From Corallochytrium limacisporum (taxonomy: Eukaryota > Opisthokonta): 46,004 nt of DNA. A program made the position numbers and the translations under genes. The notes under the pieces were generated by a model that was not told where the DNA came from, did no database searches, and saw nothing but the letters and a program-made list of their open reading frames with translations. The stretch covers positions 4,435-50,438 of the forward strand of contig PDIP01000011.1 in the NCBI GenBank assembly GCA_002811645.1, given 5' to 3'. Shown here piece after piece: positions 29,913-40,442 of this stretch. Position 1 is the first letter of the stretch. The number at the start of each line of letters is the position of its first letter.

Positions 29913-30520
29913 TCTTAGGCTTTTGTACACACACATACAAACCGTTGAAGTGTTATGATCAATCGATGGCGACACTCTAGATGCTCACGACAGGCTCTGC
30001 CCGAAGTCTTTCAGTTTCAGTGCGGCTGATGCGGATCATCGTTAAGGTTACCCTGCTCCCGATGCGCAGACGGGCGCAGGTCCCGAAGCCGATTTCATAG
30101 CGCAGATGTTCTAGACTGGGGATCGCAGTTTTTACGTGCGCAGGGGACCCGCCCACTGCCGAGAACTTTGGGACCCCGTGGTCCTGCGTGTCCCTCTCTC
30201 CCCACCGTTCACCGGCTTCGGCAACAGAGAAAATACAGCGGGTGGGGCTTACGCTTTCGCAGACAACGCTGGGAGGTATATCCAATTTGGCTCCTGCCCG
30301 CGGAGTGGCTTGAGTGTTTGAGATTTTCGGCAAGGGCCAACTCCCGTGAGCAGTTTCTGCGGCCCAAATAAATTGGTAAGACAAAGAACAGAAAGTTTGT
30401 TTGTTAAGCTATTGAGAGCTGACTATAGAGGATGAGCTCTATACACTCGCTTTCCTCTGTTGATGTACCAGTGCGTTGAAGATGTGACGTCCAAAAAGCA
30501 ATGTGAATCGTACCAGTACT
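29913..30520. other. spacer, GC-rich in its middle
   Basis: The centre (about 30040-30330) is GC-rich with several short complementary blocks (for example GGGACCC, GGGACCCC and CCGGCTTCGG). I could not fold it into a known RNA family. A minus-strand frame (29977-30384) starts without ATG and has no recognisable domain. Confidence 0.4.
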
Positions 30521-31447
30521 ATGTCACCACCACGGTTCGTGGCCGCTGTGGTGAACATCAGCGAAGGTCGGAATCGACAGGTCCTTGATAGACTGGTGAA
30601 AGCAATTGAACACACGTGTACTACGAACAAGCGTAGTGCGCTCATTCGGACATTCTTCGATTTCGAATATCACAGAAGTTCGTTTACAATTGGTGGAGAA
30701 CTTGATGCGGTTGCGTCTGCTGTGCTGTCGCTTTGCCGAGAGGCTTGTCGAACAATTGATCTGATGCAACAGCACATGGAGGGTGCACTTCATCCACGCC
30801 GTGGTGTGGCAGATTTGGTACCATTCTATCCCTTAGGTGATGACGTGCAACGCATGATCAGTGACCCATCAACACAAAGTGAGGTGCGGAAATTTGGCGC
30901 TTTGCTTAGTCAACAATGCCAAATAGGAGTGATGTATTTCGGGGCACTGGACCACCGGAAGCACCGCACTTTGCCACAGCGTCGCAAGGAAATCGGATGG
31001 TTTAAGCATTCCCAGGATGGAGCTGTCGACTGGGCATCGCTGGTCGATGCCATCGATGAAGTGCCCAACCTTGCTGATGACCAAGGTAACATGAAGCCGA
31101 CGGTGTTGCCCAGTCGAGGAATTTGTGCGGTGGGAATGGTCCCGTTTGTCATGAATTGCAACTATGGATTGAGTACAGACGACCTTGCAGTGGGCAAGGA
31201 GCTTGCACGCAGGGTCCGGCAAGCCGGTAAACTGGAAACAATGGCCTTCATGCACAACGGTGCTGTTGAGGTAGCCTGCAACGTCCTGGCCGCCCACGAT
31301 CAGAGCGAGGCAGAGGTACGGCAGCTGCTCGATGGTTGTGCAACTGATTTAAATACCACTGTCACCGAGTGCCTCACTGTTGGGCTCAGTCCAGGATCAG
31401 CACTTTCCAATACTCAGAAAGCACTGGCCAAGTACGAAATTGACTGA
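30521..31447 (+). CDS. formiminotransferase-domain protein (glutamate formiminotransferase-like)
   Basis: The protein is about 308 residues from ATG 30521. A six-codon longer reading starts at GTG and is not used. It begins with VAAVVNISEGRNRQVLDRLVKAI, the N-terminal formiminotransferase signature. HPRRGVADLVPFYPL follows at about residue 90, equivalent to the HPRLGVVD catalytic-site block. The C-terminal subdomain runs to the end (MVPFVMNCNYGL, LARRVRQAG, VEVACNVL). It lacks the cyclodeaminase part of animal FTCD, as do plant and many protist relatives. The FTCD family transfers a formimino or formyl group between glutamate derivatives and tetrahydrofolate; plant versions are poorly characterised. 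The exact substrate here is uncertain. Confidence 0.88.
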   Translation: MSPPRFVAAVVNISEGRNRQVLDRLVKAIEHTCTTNKRSALIRTFFDFEYHRSSFTIGGELDAVASAVLSLCREACRTIDLMQQHMEGALHPRRGVADLVPFYPLGDDVQRMISDPSTQSEVRKFGALLSQQCQIGVMYFGALDHRKHRTLPQRRKEIGWFKHSQDGAVDWASLVDAIDEVPNLADDQGNMKPTVLPSRGICAVGMVPFVMNCNYGLSTDDLAVGKELARRVRQAGKLETMAFMHNGAVEVACNVLAAHDQSEAEVRQLLDGCATDLNTTVTECLTVGLSPGSALSNTQKALAKYEID

Positions 31448-32269
31448 CCCCAATGCAGAAATCATAAGATTCTGATTCAAAATACTCTCCTAGTACATTT
31501 CAATATATTCGCATGAAATATATTCCATAGGAGACACGCGTGGAGGGTAGGGGCTGAGTCGGTTTCCCCAGGGGGAGAAAGGAGTTTCGTTTGCACCGTT
31601 GACCGAGGGGCGCAAAGAGCGGAAGGGAAGCGCGGATGCAGAACCCCCTCCTCCTCCCACCCCCTACGCACTTTCCCAAAGAAAAAGTACGACGTGAATG
31701 GGCAAAAAGGGGAGGCACGAGGAAGAAGAAAAGGCGGGTCTCACACGCGCGGGTGGAGTTAACCCCGTCTCCACACCCCCCCCCCTTCCCGTGTGTGTGC
31801 GTGTGTTCGCACACATTGTCATCCACACTGGGTACAAATCCCCTCGGTGGGGGTGTTCGTCCCCTCGGGACACACGCAGCCAATGTGGGCCAGGTCTTGT
31901 GTGCGCGCCAGTGAAGGTGCGGCGGCACAGGCCTGCTCGTTTTTTACTGATGTGTGAAGCCTCATTGGACTTAGTGACTGATAATTTAGTCATTTGGCGG
32001 CCAGGATCTACACCTGTGCGATCTTGTACAACTAGAAGGTGGTCTTTGGTACTTTACGGTTGAATGTCCCAAAACCACACTCGGAGCAGGACGCGGGGCA
32101 GCATTAAGAAATCCACGAGGGCATGGCCGCCACTTATGTCAAATAGATCTTAAAGAAATAGTACATCTGACATTATCGTAGACGGAGCACATCATGACCA
32201 CGGCCTAACCGGGCTCACGAAAGTTTTAATTTGTGATACACTCGCGTACACATATTTGTAGGGTGCACC
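31448..32269. other. spacer between formiminotransferase and Pol5 genes
   Basis: The 820 bases contain a C10 run with a short GT tract at about 31780-31807 and G-rich purine blocks. Short overlapping frames on both strands have unlikely composition. No gene is supported. Confidence 0.4.
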
Positions 32270-35200
32270 ATGTCAGCAACAGCATTGAACCATTTACAAG
32301 AGCTGACCTCTTCCGAAGCTGAGGTCCGCACTGCTGCGGTTGCATCCTTGCTAAAGGAACTTGTAAGTAATGGTGATAAAACAGATTTGGACGAGGAATC
32401 AGAATACCTGTTGAAGCGCCTGGTGGCAGGCACTGCTTCGGGCTACGCCAGTGCGCGGCACGGGTTTGCCACCGCTCTGAGTGTGGTACTCAAGGCTTCG
32501 AATCTGTCAATTTCTCCGGATACTGTGCTGAAATTGATGCGTGAAGAATGTGCGGTGGAAAAGGATGCAACTGCTACTGTTCTGCGGAGTGCTATGTTTG
32601 GCAAGGCTCTTACTCTTGGAGCGTTGGTCCAATCGGGGCGGGTGTTCTCCGCAGATCATTTCAGTAACGATTCGTTTAAGGCCTTGATTGATGCCATTCT
32701 GCAACTACATGGAGATAAGAGCTATTTGCGACAGATTAGTGGGGAATTGGTAATTGAAATGCTGGACCAACTGAAGACTGTCGATACAGATATACAGAAC
32801 CAGGCCGTTGGTATCCTTCTTCAGGAACTCCGACCCGTGTTCGCGGGCGAAGTGCGTGACTTGAGCCCCGTCCACATTGCCACAGCACTGAAATTCAAAG
32901 CCTTCGTTAAGTCGCAAGCGCAGACTGATGTAAACAAGAAGAGGAGCAGGAAACCTTCGTCTAAAATGGACTTGAGCAACCTCTGGCTGAACATGAACTG
33001 GAAGCCGGACCATTGTGACCCATTTGGAGACTGCAGTCGGGAACGCCTGGCAGACATTGCCAATGTCATGAAGCACACGAACGAAACTCTACCGCATTTG
33101 CATGCCTCTTGGCCTGTAGTTTTGGATGACATTCTGTTGCGGAGCAAGGACCAGTTTGCGGCTTGCTGGTCGGCGCTAGTGGACCATGGCTTGCTGGGAT
33201 CTTCTTCACTGGAACGCAAGGCTGTCGGACTTAAGTGTTTGGACTATGTGCTTCAGATGCACACCGTTGCCTCTGATGATGACGACAATGGAGCGGCAAA
33301 ATTAACCACGGATCAGGTGCCTGCTCTCTTCGGTGAAAACATGCTGCGCGTCATGATTAACCATTCCAAGAAGGAAGGAAACAGTTTACATCGGGCCGTA
33401 CGAGTCACACTGAGGTCTATGGTACAGTCCCTGCAGGCGCAAGACAATGACAACTTGAAGTTGGCAGTGATTTCCACGCTCATTGGACCGAATGGGAGCC
33501 CCAAATTTGACGTCCTGACTGGCACGAGAACAGTAAGTGACCTATCCAAGTCACTTCACAGTGACGGTATGCAGCAGTACCTCGACTCGCTCGAGGCGGG
33601 GGTTGGGGCACAGAACGGCGACTCCGGCGAGGGACGGCAGGTCACTGCCAGTATGGCCGTAGCGAGTGTGGCCACTCTGCTGGAGAGTGACATGGTGGCC
33701 AACGATGCCGGCGTGCGCCGCAAGGCGCTGTCATTCTTGCTGCACCGCGCCATTCAAGGCTCCGAAGATACGAAAGAGTCCCGCGCTCTGCGGACCACTG
33801 CACTGGAAGCCATCTTTGGGTTGCTCGAGCGTCGGTTTCTGCGGGTAACCCACTCTTTGGTCAAACGACAGTCCGTAGTGACACAGAGTAGTGGAAAGGG
33901 AGATGCCAAGCAACAAAGGAAGAACACTGCCAATGGCGTAACTGGAGAAAACGGCGGTGCCACCACCGAAGAAACGTTAGAGGACCTGCTGCAGACTCTG
34001 CAGGATACCGGAGAGGCTGCTCAGAAAGAGGTTACAAGCAGTAAATCTGGCTTCACAAAAGCTTGGAAGAAAGCCTTGACTAGCTCTACAGCTCTGGCCG
34101 AGGCCAGAATATCTAAAACGGACGTTACGGCGATAAGCGTGCTGACCCTACAGGTGCTACTTTTTGTGTCAGCCGTACATACCAACTCCGAGACCCCCGA
34201 AGGAGACGAAATGGCACAGATTGATGAACTGGTCACTGCCTTCGAGAAGCTGGTCGCCGCCACACAGGATACGACAAAGAAGAGTAGGAAAAGATCCACC
34301 GATAGTGAGCCAAATGCGCACAATGTCATGGCCGATCTGGTAATGTCCCTGCAGGCACAGGGACATTCTGTGTTCCGCTGTGTAGGTGAGGCTCTGTTCC
34401 GAGTCATTGCTCCTGCAGTAACGGAAGATGGTCTCGCGGGCATCTTAGACGTTGCCAGTGGCCGTGATGAGAGTGGTAAGATTGAAGATGCCATGGAGGA
34501 AGAAGACGAAGGTGAAGAAGGTGAGGACGATATCGACGACGACGAGGAGGAGGATGACGAGGACGAAGAAGACGAGGATGACATTGACCCTGCCTTCCGG
34601 GCAAAGGTTGTCGAAGCCTTGGGCCGCGCTGCGGATGAGAAGGCACTGGAGGGGGCTGAAGAACTCTTTCGCCGCGCCGCCAAGGCTGGGCTTGCTGAAG
34701 ACATGGATGGCTCTTCTATGGCGGATGAATCGGCAGGTACGGAAGGGGAAGAAAACGACGTTGCTGACAACGAGGAAGATGATGAGCCGGAAGAGGATGA
34801 ACCCAACATGAACGACGACGAAATGATGGCCATGGACGGAGCCCTGGGTGCCCTTTTTGCTGAACGTGCAAAGGTCGTGCGCGAACGCAAGGAACAGCGC
34901 CGAGCTGAGGAGGCCTTCCGCATGCGAGCATTGTCTCTGTGCCACATTTTCATCGTCAAGTGCCCCGAATCTCCTCTGATTGTGAGGATCTTGCACCGTC
35001 TGCTGGATGCCCTCAGGCCCGCTGCCATGAGCAATAAGCACCAGGATCTAGCTGTCCGTTTGCGCACGATCTTGAGCAAAACCCTGATCAAGGCCAAAGA
35101 TGTGCCCAAAGACGTCGACTGTGAACAATTTGAGGCCGCCCTGGAGGTCTGTGTAGACGCTATGCGACGGCCTGTAAACGGTGATCATGCGTCTGTGGCG

Positions 35201-36010
35201 ACGAAATGCTTACTCTTCCTGTTGCGCCTTCCCTCTGATGACGAACAGTCTGCCCTGGTTGTGGCTAAGTGTGAGGACCTGACCAAGGACTATCTCTGCC
35301 GCAAAACCAGCCACGTACCACCGTCTAGCCTGGCGGACGTTTGCGAACGAAGCCCTGAGTTCGCAGGTCTCGCAATCGCCACGGTCTCTGCGCAGTCTCT
35401 GACCGTCGCTTGCAATGCGTTCCATGCTGCGCGGGCCGCTGAGTTCGTGTCACGAACGCTGAAGTTCTCTGCACGTATAGAACAGGTCCTGCAGGAGAAC
35501 GAACGGAGCCAAGAACGCGTTGCTCAACTGACATTGGGTCTCCTGAATGCCATGACCGCTTTGCTGCAGAAGGGTGGCAAGGATAACGATCAAGCTGACG
35601 AACACGATGGGAACAGGTTGTTGCTGGAAGCAATGAAGAACAGTCACGCCAAGGATATTCTGAAGAACTGTAGCAGTAGTCTGCAAGCCCTGCAGCGCCT
35701 GCTCAAGCACGTGGTGGGCACCACTTCCGTGGACAGTCAGACACTGGTTGCGGCATTTGATGCCTGTCAAGGTGCCCTGGAGAGCGCCCGGAGTAATGCC
35801 AAATTACAGTCGCAGCACAGGCAGCGTCTACAACAGGTGAGCCAGAACCTGACACCGCTGAAAAATGATGCCGTTTCAGCGTTCAAGGCTAGGTCAAGTT
35901 CAAAGAAACGTAAATCTGCTGGCGTCGACGATGACCCCGTTGCGCCTACGACCGCGAAGGAACCCGCGAAGAAGGTTCGCAAGAGCGGCAAAAAGGGCAG
36001 CAAGAAATGA
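32270..36010 (+). CDS. MYBBP1A/DNA polymerase phi (Pol5)-like nucleolar protein
   Basis: This is a 1246-residue alpha-helical protein of the Pol5/MYBBP1A family. The N-terminus starts with the family-typical NHLQELTSSEAEVRTAAVASLLKEL and SEYLLKRLVAGTASGYASARHGFATAL, where the 'R.GF..aL' block is the best-conserved site. Armadillo/HEAT-like helices follow to about 730. A long Asp/Glu tract lies at about 742-853, then 'MDGALGALFAERAKVVRERKEQRRAEE'. The C-terminal tail (about 1206-1246) is Lys/Arg-rich and likely nucleolar-targeting. Despite the name, family members are not established DNA polymerases; they act in rDNA transcription and ribosome biogenesis. The acidic tract gives spurious long frames on the other strand. 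The length fits the family (1000-1330). Confidence 0.9.
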   Translation: MSATALNHLQELTSSEAEVRTAAVASLLKELVSNGDKTDLDEESEYLLKRLVAGTASGYASARHGFATALSVVLKASNLSISPDTVLKLMREECAVEKDATATVLRSAMFGKALTLGALVQSGRVFSADHFSNDSFKALIDAILQLHGDKSYLRQISGELVIEMLDQLKTVDTDIQNQAVGILLQELRPVFAGEVRDLSPVHIATALKFKAFVKSQAQTDVNKKRSRKPSSKMDLSNLWLNMNWKPDHCDPFGDCSRERLADIANVMKHTNETLPHLHASWPVVLDDILLRSKDQFAACWSALVDHGLLGSSSLERKAVGLKCLDYVLQMHTVASDDDDNGAAKLTTDQVPALFGENMLRVMINHSKKEGNSLHRAVRVTLRSMVQSLQAQDNDNLKLAVISTLIGPNGSPKFDVLTGTRTVSDLSKSLHSDGMQQYLDSLEAGVGAQNGDSGEGRQVTASMAVASVATLLESDMVANDAGVRRKALSFLLHRAIQGSEDTKESRALRTTALEAIFGLLERRFLRVTHSLVKRQSVVTQSSGKGDAKQQRKNTANGVTGENGGATTEETLEDLLQTLQDTGEAAQKEVTSSKSGFTKAWKKALTSSTALAEARISKTDVTAISVLTLQVLLFVSAVHTNSETPEGDEMAQIDELVTAFEKLVAATQDTTKKSRKRSTDSEPNAHNVMADLVMSLQAQGHSVFRCVGEALFRVIAPAVTEDGLAGILDVASGRDESGKIEDAMEEEDEGEEGEDDIDDDEEEDDEDEEDEDDIDPAFRAKVVEALGRAADEKALEGAEELFRRAAKAGLAEDMDGSSMADESAGTEGEENDVADNEEDDEPEEDEPNMNDDEMMAMDGALGALFAERAKVVRERKEQRRAEEAFRMRALSLCHIFIVKCPESPLIVRILHRLLDALRPAAMSNKHQDLAVRLRTILSKTLIKAKDVPKDVDCEQFEAALEVCVDAMRRPVNGDHASVATKCLLFLLRLPSDDEQSALVVAKCEDLTKDYLCRKTSHVPPSSLADVCERSPEFAGLAIATVSAQSLTVACNAFHAARAAEFVSRTLKFSARIEQVLQENERSQERVAQLTLGLLNAMTALLQKGGKDNDQADEHDGNRLLLEAMKNSHAKDILKNCSSSLQALQRLLKHVVGTTSVDSQTLVAAFDACQGALESARSNAKLQSQHRQRLQQVSQNLTPLKNDAVSAFKARSSSKKRKSAGVDDDPVAPTTAKEPAKKVRKSGKKGSKK

Positions 36011-36220
36011 AACAATGAGTCCTTCCACAAGATACTCTCGTCCTTCCTCGCATTGGATTTATGGTGATATGTACTTTGGCGAAAATAAATTTGTTGCTAA
36101 AAGAACTAAACTGGTCTTTCCACCGATGTCATGCATCTCTGAACAACGAACGGACAGGGACGGAAATATGTGTATCTTTAGATGTGTATTTGTTTTGAGC
36201 CAGTTTCCCTTGGCAGAAAC

Positions 36221-38461
36221 TCAGTTGGCTACGGCAGCTGCCTTCTGTATCTCGGCTTCCGTAGCGTTCAGGGCCGCGCTGCCATTTACCGCACCACTTC
36301 CGGCACTGTCTGTAGACTTGGCCGTGCCGGAGTCCTGGCCACCGGCCGCGGTGGCTGCGGCCTCGCTTGCCGCTGCAGCGGCCGCCGCAGCGGCCGCAGC
36401 GTCCTTAGCTGGAGAGGTTGTAGACAAATCCTTGGACGCTTTCTGTGGCCCGTCTTTCGTCGGTGTCTGCTGCTGGCTGCGGCTGCTGTCCCTGTTCGCC
36501 CCCGAAGTTGTGCTTTGACTCGTCCACTTCCACAGCATCGCAGGCCGTTGCTTGCGGGTCTTCTGCCAGTACAGTCCGCAAGCATTGCAAAGGCGCTGAT
36601 TACTGTTCTCTCCCCGGCGCCACAACGATGTCTCGGTAGTGCCGCAGTTGGAGCAGCGTGGTTCGTTCGAATTCGCAGGCGCAAGGCCACTGTCTGCTGC
36701 CATGCGTTGGCTCATGCTGCGTGTATGCATGTCCGTGGATGCGCTCTTGCGCAAAGGGGCACCAAGCCGGCGATCCTGACTCATTGCCGACGACCGACGG
36801 AGCAGGGTGGCATCCTCGGCACGGACGGAAGACGTTTTCTTCAGTTTGCCTGCTTCTTCAGAAGGGACACTGGCGTTCGGGTCATTCGCTGGAGCAGGCG
36901 GTGGTGGTCCGGGCGGAGCCTGCTGACCGTCGCGGTACTGCTGCTGCTGTTGTTGCTGCTGCTGCTGCTCCCCTTGCTGCTGTGGCTGTTGCTCTTGTTG
37001 GTGCTGTTGCTGCGGCGGCATCTGTTGTAGATGTTGCATTGGCTGTTGCTGTTGCTGTTGCTGCTGCTGTTGTTGGCTATGAAGAGGATACGGCCCAGCA
37101 TAGTGTGGTGGTGGTTGCTGCTGCTGCATATGCTGTTGTCCCGGATCTTGCTGCTGTTGTGGCTGTTGCATCGTGTGCTGCACAGCGTACTGTCCCTGGG
37201 GGTACGCTCCCTGTGGCCAATTGTAGCTTTTACTGCGCATCAGGTGGTGCGGTCCCCCTGGATGCTGGTGGGGCAGCACCGGGTGTGCAGAAAATTGTAC
37301 CGGTCCACCCATTGGAGGCTGTTGCTGTTGCATAGGTTGGGGTGGTTGCGGTTGTTGTTGTTGTTGCTGCTGCTGCTGTTGCGGATAGCCCTGTACGTCC
37401 TGTGCTTGCTGCTGCTGCGGCGGCGGCGGCTGCGCTACAACATAGGCCTGTACCATTCCTGGGTGCTGTTGTCCATACATTTGCGGATGTCCTTGGTGTC
37501 CGGCGGCTGCTGTCGCATTGGGGTCATACATTCCACCGTGATGCTGCCCTGCGGCCGGATGAAAGTGGCCCCGTGGCCCCATGTCGCTCATTTGCCTAAG
37601 CATGAGTGCACCTGGTTGGCCGGGGGCGCTCAGGTTAGGACCCATCGGCTGTGCGCACTGTACGGAGCGTTGTTTGGTGAGGGCGGTACCGGTACCGTCT
37701 TCTCGACCGGTGTTAGCTTCACCTTCCTTCTTTTCAATAATCTTGGAATTGTTACGCCAGAGAATGGGGGGGCGATTACGGCCGGTTTTGTTGAAGTAGA
37801 GTCCGCAGCCATTACACAGGCGTGTGTTCTCTTCCGGGCCCTTGCGCCACACAGTGGTTGTATCCGTGCCGCAATTGGCGCAGGTTACGTCCTTGGTACG
37901 AGAGCGTTTCTCACCAGCCTGGCGTGCTTTCTTCTCCGTGCCCTCTGATGTCCCATCACCGCTGGCGTTCTTGCCGTTCGGAGTGGTACCATTGTTTGCA
38001 TTCTTCTCCTTCAATGAAGCCGAACTGTGAACCTTGGACATCCTCTGTGACGACTGCCTGCTGATCTGACCTGGGGGACCTTCAGCCTCTTCAGAAGCCA
38101 CAGCAGCCGCAGCAGCATTGCCCACCTGCGTGGCCAACGCTCCGCCACTCGCGTTGCTAGCGTTGCCGCCCGTCTGCGACGCACCGGTTTGGAAGAGCAT
38201 ACCTGTGTACTGTCTGCCTTCGACATGTAGCAGCACACTCAATCCAGTGCCACTCGGCGTTACCTCGAGTTTGAAGTTTGGCATGACCATGGCGACTGTG
38301 CCACCACTAGTCGACCCGTCACCGGAAGCTGCGCCAACGGGTTCGTAGGCTCGCTTCGGAATGGGCGCTGCGGTCTGTGTGGGGGTTCTGTTTTCTTTAG
38401 TGGTACCCGTAGAGCCACCACTTTCGGAGCGGAGGCGTTTTTGTGGTTGATCCACCGTCAT
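36221..38461 (-). CDS. GATA-type transcription factor with two zinc fingers and polyglutamine tracts
   Basis: The protein is 746 residues. Two GATA fingers have the C-X2-C-X18-C-X2-C spacing used by plants and some fungi and protists. Finger 1 is at about 194-219 (CANCGTDTTTVWRKG, LCNGCGLYFNKTGRNRPPILW). Finger 2 is at about 602-627 (CSNCGTTETSLWRRG, LCNACGLYWQKTRKQRPAMLW). Between them lie about 200 residues dominated by glutamine, proline and histidine, encoded by CAG/CAA runs (about 36930-37430), typical of an activation or condensation-prone region. A small ordered-looking segment (about 62-92; NFKLEVTPSGTGLSVLLHVEGRQYTGMLF) near the N-terminus is of unknown type. The tail has an alanine-rich run. 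GATA fingers bind (A/T)GATA(A/G) DNA. Targets are unknown. The 3' end is 211 bases from the convergent Pol5 stop. Confidence 0.93.
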   Translation of the reverse strand: MTVDQPQKRLRSESGGSTGTTKENRTPTQTAAPIPKRAYEPVGAASGDGSTSGGTVAMVMPNFKLEVTPSGTGLSVLLHVEGRQYTGMLFQTGASQTGGNASNASGGALATQVGNAAAAAVASEEAEGPPGQISRQSSQRMSKVHSSASLKEKNANNGTTPNGKNASGDGTSEGTEKKARQAGEKRSRTKDVTCANCGTDTTTVWRKGPEENTRLCNGCGLYFNKTGRNRPPILWRNNSKIIEKKEGEANTGREDGTGTALTKQRSVQCAQPMGPNLSAPGQPGALMLRQMSDMGPRGHFHPAAGQHHGGMYDPNATAAAGHQGHPQMYGQQHPGMVQAYVVAQPPPPQQQQAQDVQGYPQQQQQQQQQQPQPPQPMQQQQPPMGGPVQFSAHPVLPHQHPGGPHHLMRSKSYNWPQGAYPQGQYAVQHTMQQPQQQQDPGQQHMQQQQPPPHYAGPYPLHSQQQQQQQQQQQPMQHLQQMPPQQQHQQEQQPQQQGEQQQQQQQQQQYRDGQQAPPGPPPPAPANDPNASVPSEEAGKLKKTSSVRAEDATLLRRSSAMSQDRRLGAPLRKSASTDMHTRSMSQRMAADSGLAPANSNEPRCSNCGTTETSLWRRGENSNQRLCNACGLYWQKTRKQRPAMLWKWTSQSTTSGANRDSSRSQQQTPTKDGPQKASKDLSTTSPAKDAAAAAAAAAAASEAAATAAGGQDSGTAKSTDSAGSGAVNGSAALNATEAEIQKAAAVAN
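36930..37430 (-). repeat. CAG/CAA trinucleotide-rich region within the GATA factor
   Basis: On the minus strand several runs of 7-13 CAG/CAA codons encode glutamine, separated by Pro/His-rich segments. Mixed CAG and CAA use suggests selection for glutamine more than pure repeat slippage, but length variation between strains is likely. Confidence 0.85.
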
Positions 38462-39107
38462 GCCTTTGCACTTTAGTACCGCTGCGTGGATCTCTGTATT
38501 CTACAATTTTTCCCTTGTGCCCTCCTCAAGCCGATGTTTGTGTGTCAAGAACCGTACAATACTTTTCTTCTTTAAAAAACCTACATTCCTTAGTGTGCTA
38601 TGATTGTTCTCGGAATGGTGCAGTGAAGTCTTATACGTAGAAAGGGATGTGAAGTTGAAGATCATTGCTCTAGAAATACACACCATGCTTCCTCTACTAC
38701 CTTGTCCGGGACATAAAGTTCAGTGTGATGTGCAACCCCCATACACCAAGTGAACACATACATTACCGTTATTTCCATAAAAAGATACAATAAGCTCGAG
38801 ATTGACGGACCTATCTTTCCAATTAAACTCAAACACGCCCAAACCTGTTTAACAACGAAGAACGAAAGGAAAGGTCTTTGGCAAGCACCACTCGAGACTT
38901 GTTCCAACGCCAAACCACCAGACCAAGACCCACCAAGAAAATGGAAGGTCGGTCAACCGTCTCCCCTCCCCTTCAACCACCCCCCACCCCTTCCCTTCTC
39001 TTCCATCTTGCCCCATCGTAGATTCCGGAACCGTTGAAGGAAAAAAATAGAAAAAAAAACCGGATTCGTTCCACCTTTTTTATCGGCGCGCCCACCCCCA
39101 ACCCCCG

Positions 39108-39159
<52 letters not shown>

Positions 39160-39201
39160 GTGTATCTCTCCGACTCACTCACTCACACACACACACACAC
39201 A

Positions 39202-39257
<56 letters not shown>
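39108..39257. repeat. compound CT/AC microsatellite
   Basis: A (CT)n tract at 39108-39153, an interruption with GACTCACTCACT, (AC)n at 39184-39202, and a second (CT)n tract to 39257. Polypyrimidine tracts of this kind can form triplex DNA. Confidence 0.95.
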
Positions 39258-39261
<4 letters not shown>

Positions 39262-40209
39262 TTGGGCTTTTGTCCCGCCCGACACCACCCAAACCCAAAG
39301 CTAACCACCACCACCACACCTCAAAGCCCGCGATCTAAGTTTGGTTTGAATTATCTTTCCTTTTTGGCCTTTATCCTTTGTATACATACCCTCCGCGCGG
39401 GTATCATTTTTGGCAGCAGTCCAAAAAAAGGAAAAATGGAAGGGAAGGGACGGAGGGCAAGGACCGGCGGGGGACATCAAAAAAACACACGCACCTCCCC
39501 CATCACTCGCTGATACCAACCCTTAAACCCCGAATAAAAAAAAAACCAAAAACACAAAAGAAAAGCACTGAGACACAGAGAGAGAGAGCGCTGGGAACGT
39601 AAAGAAAGTAGAAGAAAAAGGAAATATAACAAAAAAAAAGAAAGTCCTGCGCCACCGGCAGCAGCTGCCAGCGGCTCTGTTGGCCTTTTTTACCAACCCT
39701 CCTTTTGCTTTTCCGGGATCCCGGCCCCCCCCCCGCCCGAAAGAAAAAGCTTAAGGGGGGACCGACCTTAAAAAAAACCCCCACGCACCACTCTGGACCA
39801 GGAAAATTTAAGAAAAAAGCTAGTAGAAAACACCAAACTTGGACCTAAGTCTTCGTTTGGATTTTCCCAAAGGCTTTTTTTTCTCGCGGCTTTTGACAAC
39901 CCCGCCGCCCCTTTTACTTTTTGAAAGGCAAAAGACAATCGCACCAAACCCTCCCCTGCTGCGCAACGTTTACCCAGAGAAGAAAAATCCTACGCATCCG
40001 TTGGTTGCGATTTTTCATTATTTTTTTTAGTGGCTCTGGCCTTTTTGTGGATATCCCACATTTTCATATGTTCACTATGGGAAGAATAAGAAAGAAAGAA
40101 ATCAGCAACGCGCACCTTCGTCAACCCCAACCCCTCTTCTCCGCAGGTAGCCCCGTAGGGAACACCACCCCACCCACCCCCGTCAAATGATCGGTCCATC
40201 ATCGCAGCA

Positions 40210-40231
40210 GTACGTACGTACTGTACGTACG
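40210..40231. repeat. TACGTACG palindromic cluster
   Basis: GTACGTACGTAC followed by TGTACGTACG forms overlapping self-complementary tetramers. It may be a protein-binding site cluster or a simple repeat. Confidence 0.5.
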
Positions 40232-40412
40232 CACCTGCCAGGTTCTCCAACCAAACGCCTACCACGACGGTGTGCCCTCAGGTGCGGCTTGCTCTCTCCG
40301 TGTGTGTTGTCTCGCTCGCTCGCTCGTCCGTTGTCCTCCCGTCTCCTCTCGCTCGACCTTGATCTCCCCTTTGAGTGTCTCTCCTCTGCTACCCCCGGAT
40401 GCAGGGTATGCC

Positions 40413-40442
40413 GTGCGTGTGTGTGTGTGTGTGTGTGTGTGT
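40413..40442. repeat. GT dinucleotide microsatellite
   Basis: About 14 GT units in a row. Alternating purine-pyrimidine DNA can adopt the Z form; here it is probably a simple repeat. Confidence 0.95.

Noticed and set aside
30210-30260. GGCTTCGGCAACAGAGAAAA stretch resembling the start of U6 snRNA
   Set aside because: The match ends after about 20 bases; the ACAGAGA context, the internal stem and the terminal T run of U6 are missing.
29977-30384. 135-codon minus-strand frame in the VPS16-formiminotransferase spacer
   Set aside because: It starts at a non-ATG codon and resembles no known protein.
34021-35109. 362-codon minus-strand frame rich in serine
   Set aside because: It is the antisense of the Asp/Glu-rich tract of the Pol5-like gene; GAG/GAC/GAA runs read as Ser/Leu runs on the other strand.
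36182-37948. Two plus-strand frames of 282 and 305 codons rich in leucine
   Set aside because: They are opposite-strand readings of the CAG/CAA repeats and the GATA fingers, with no independent domain.
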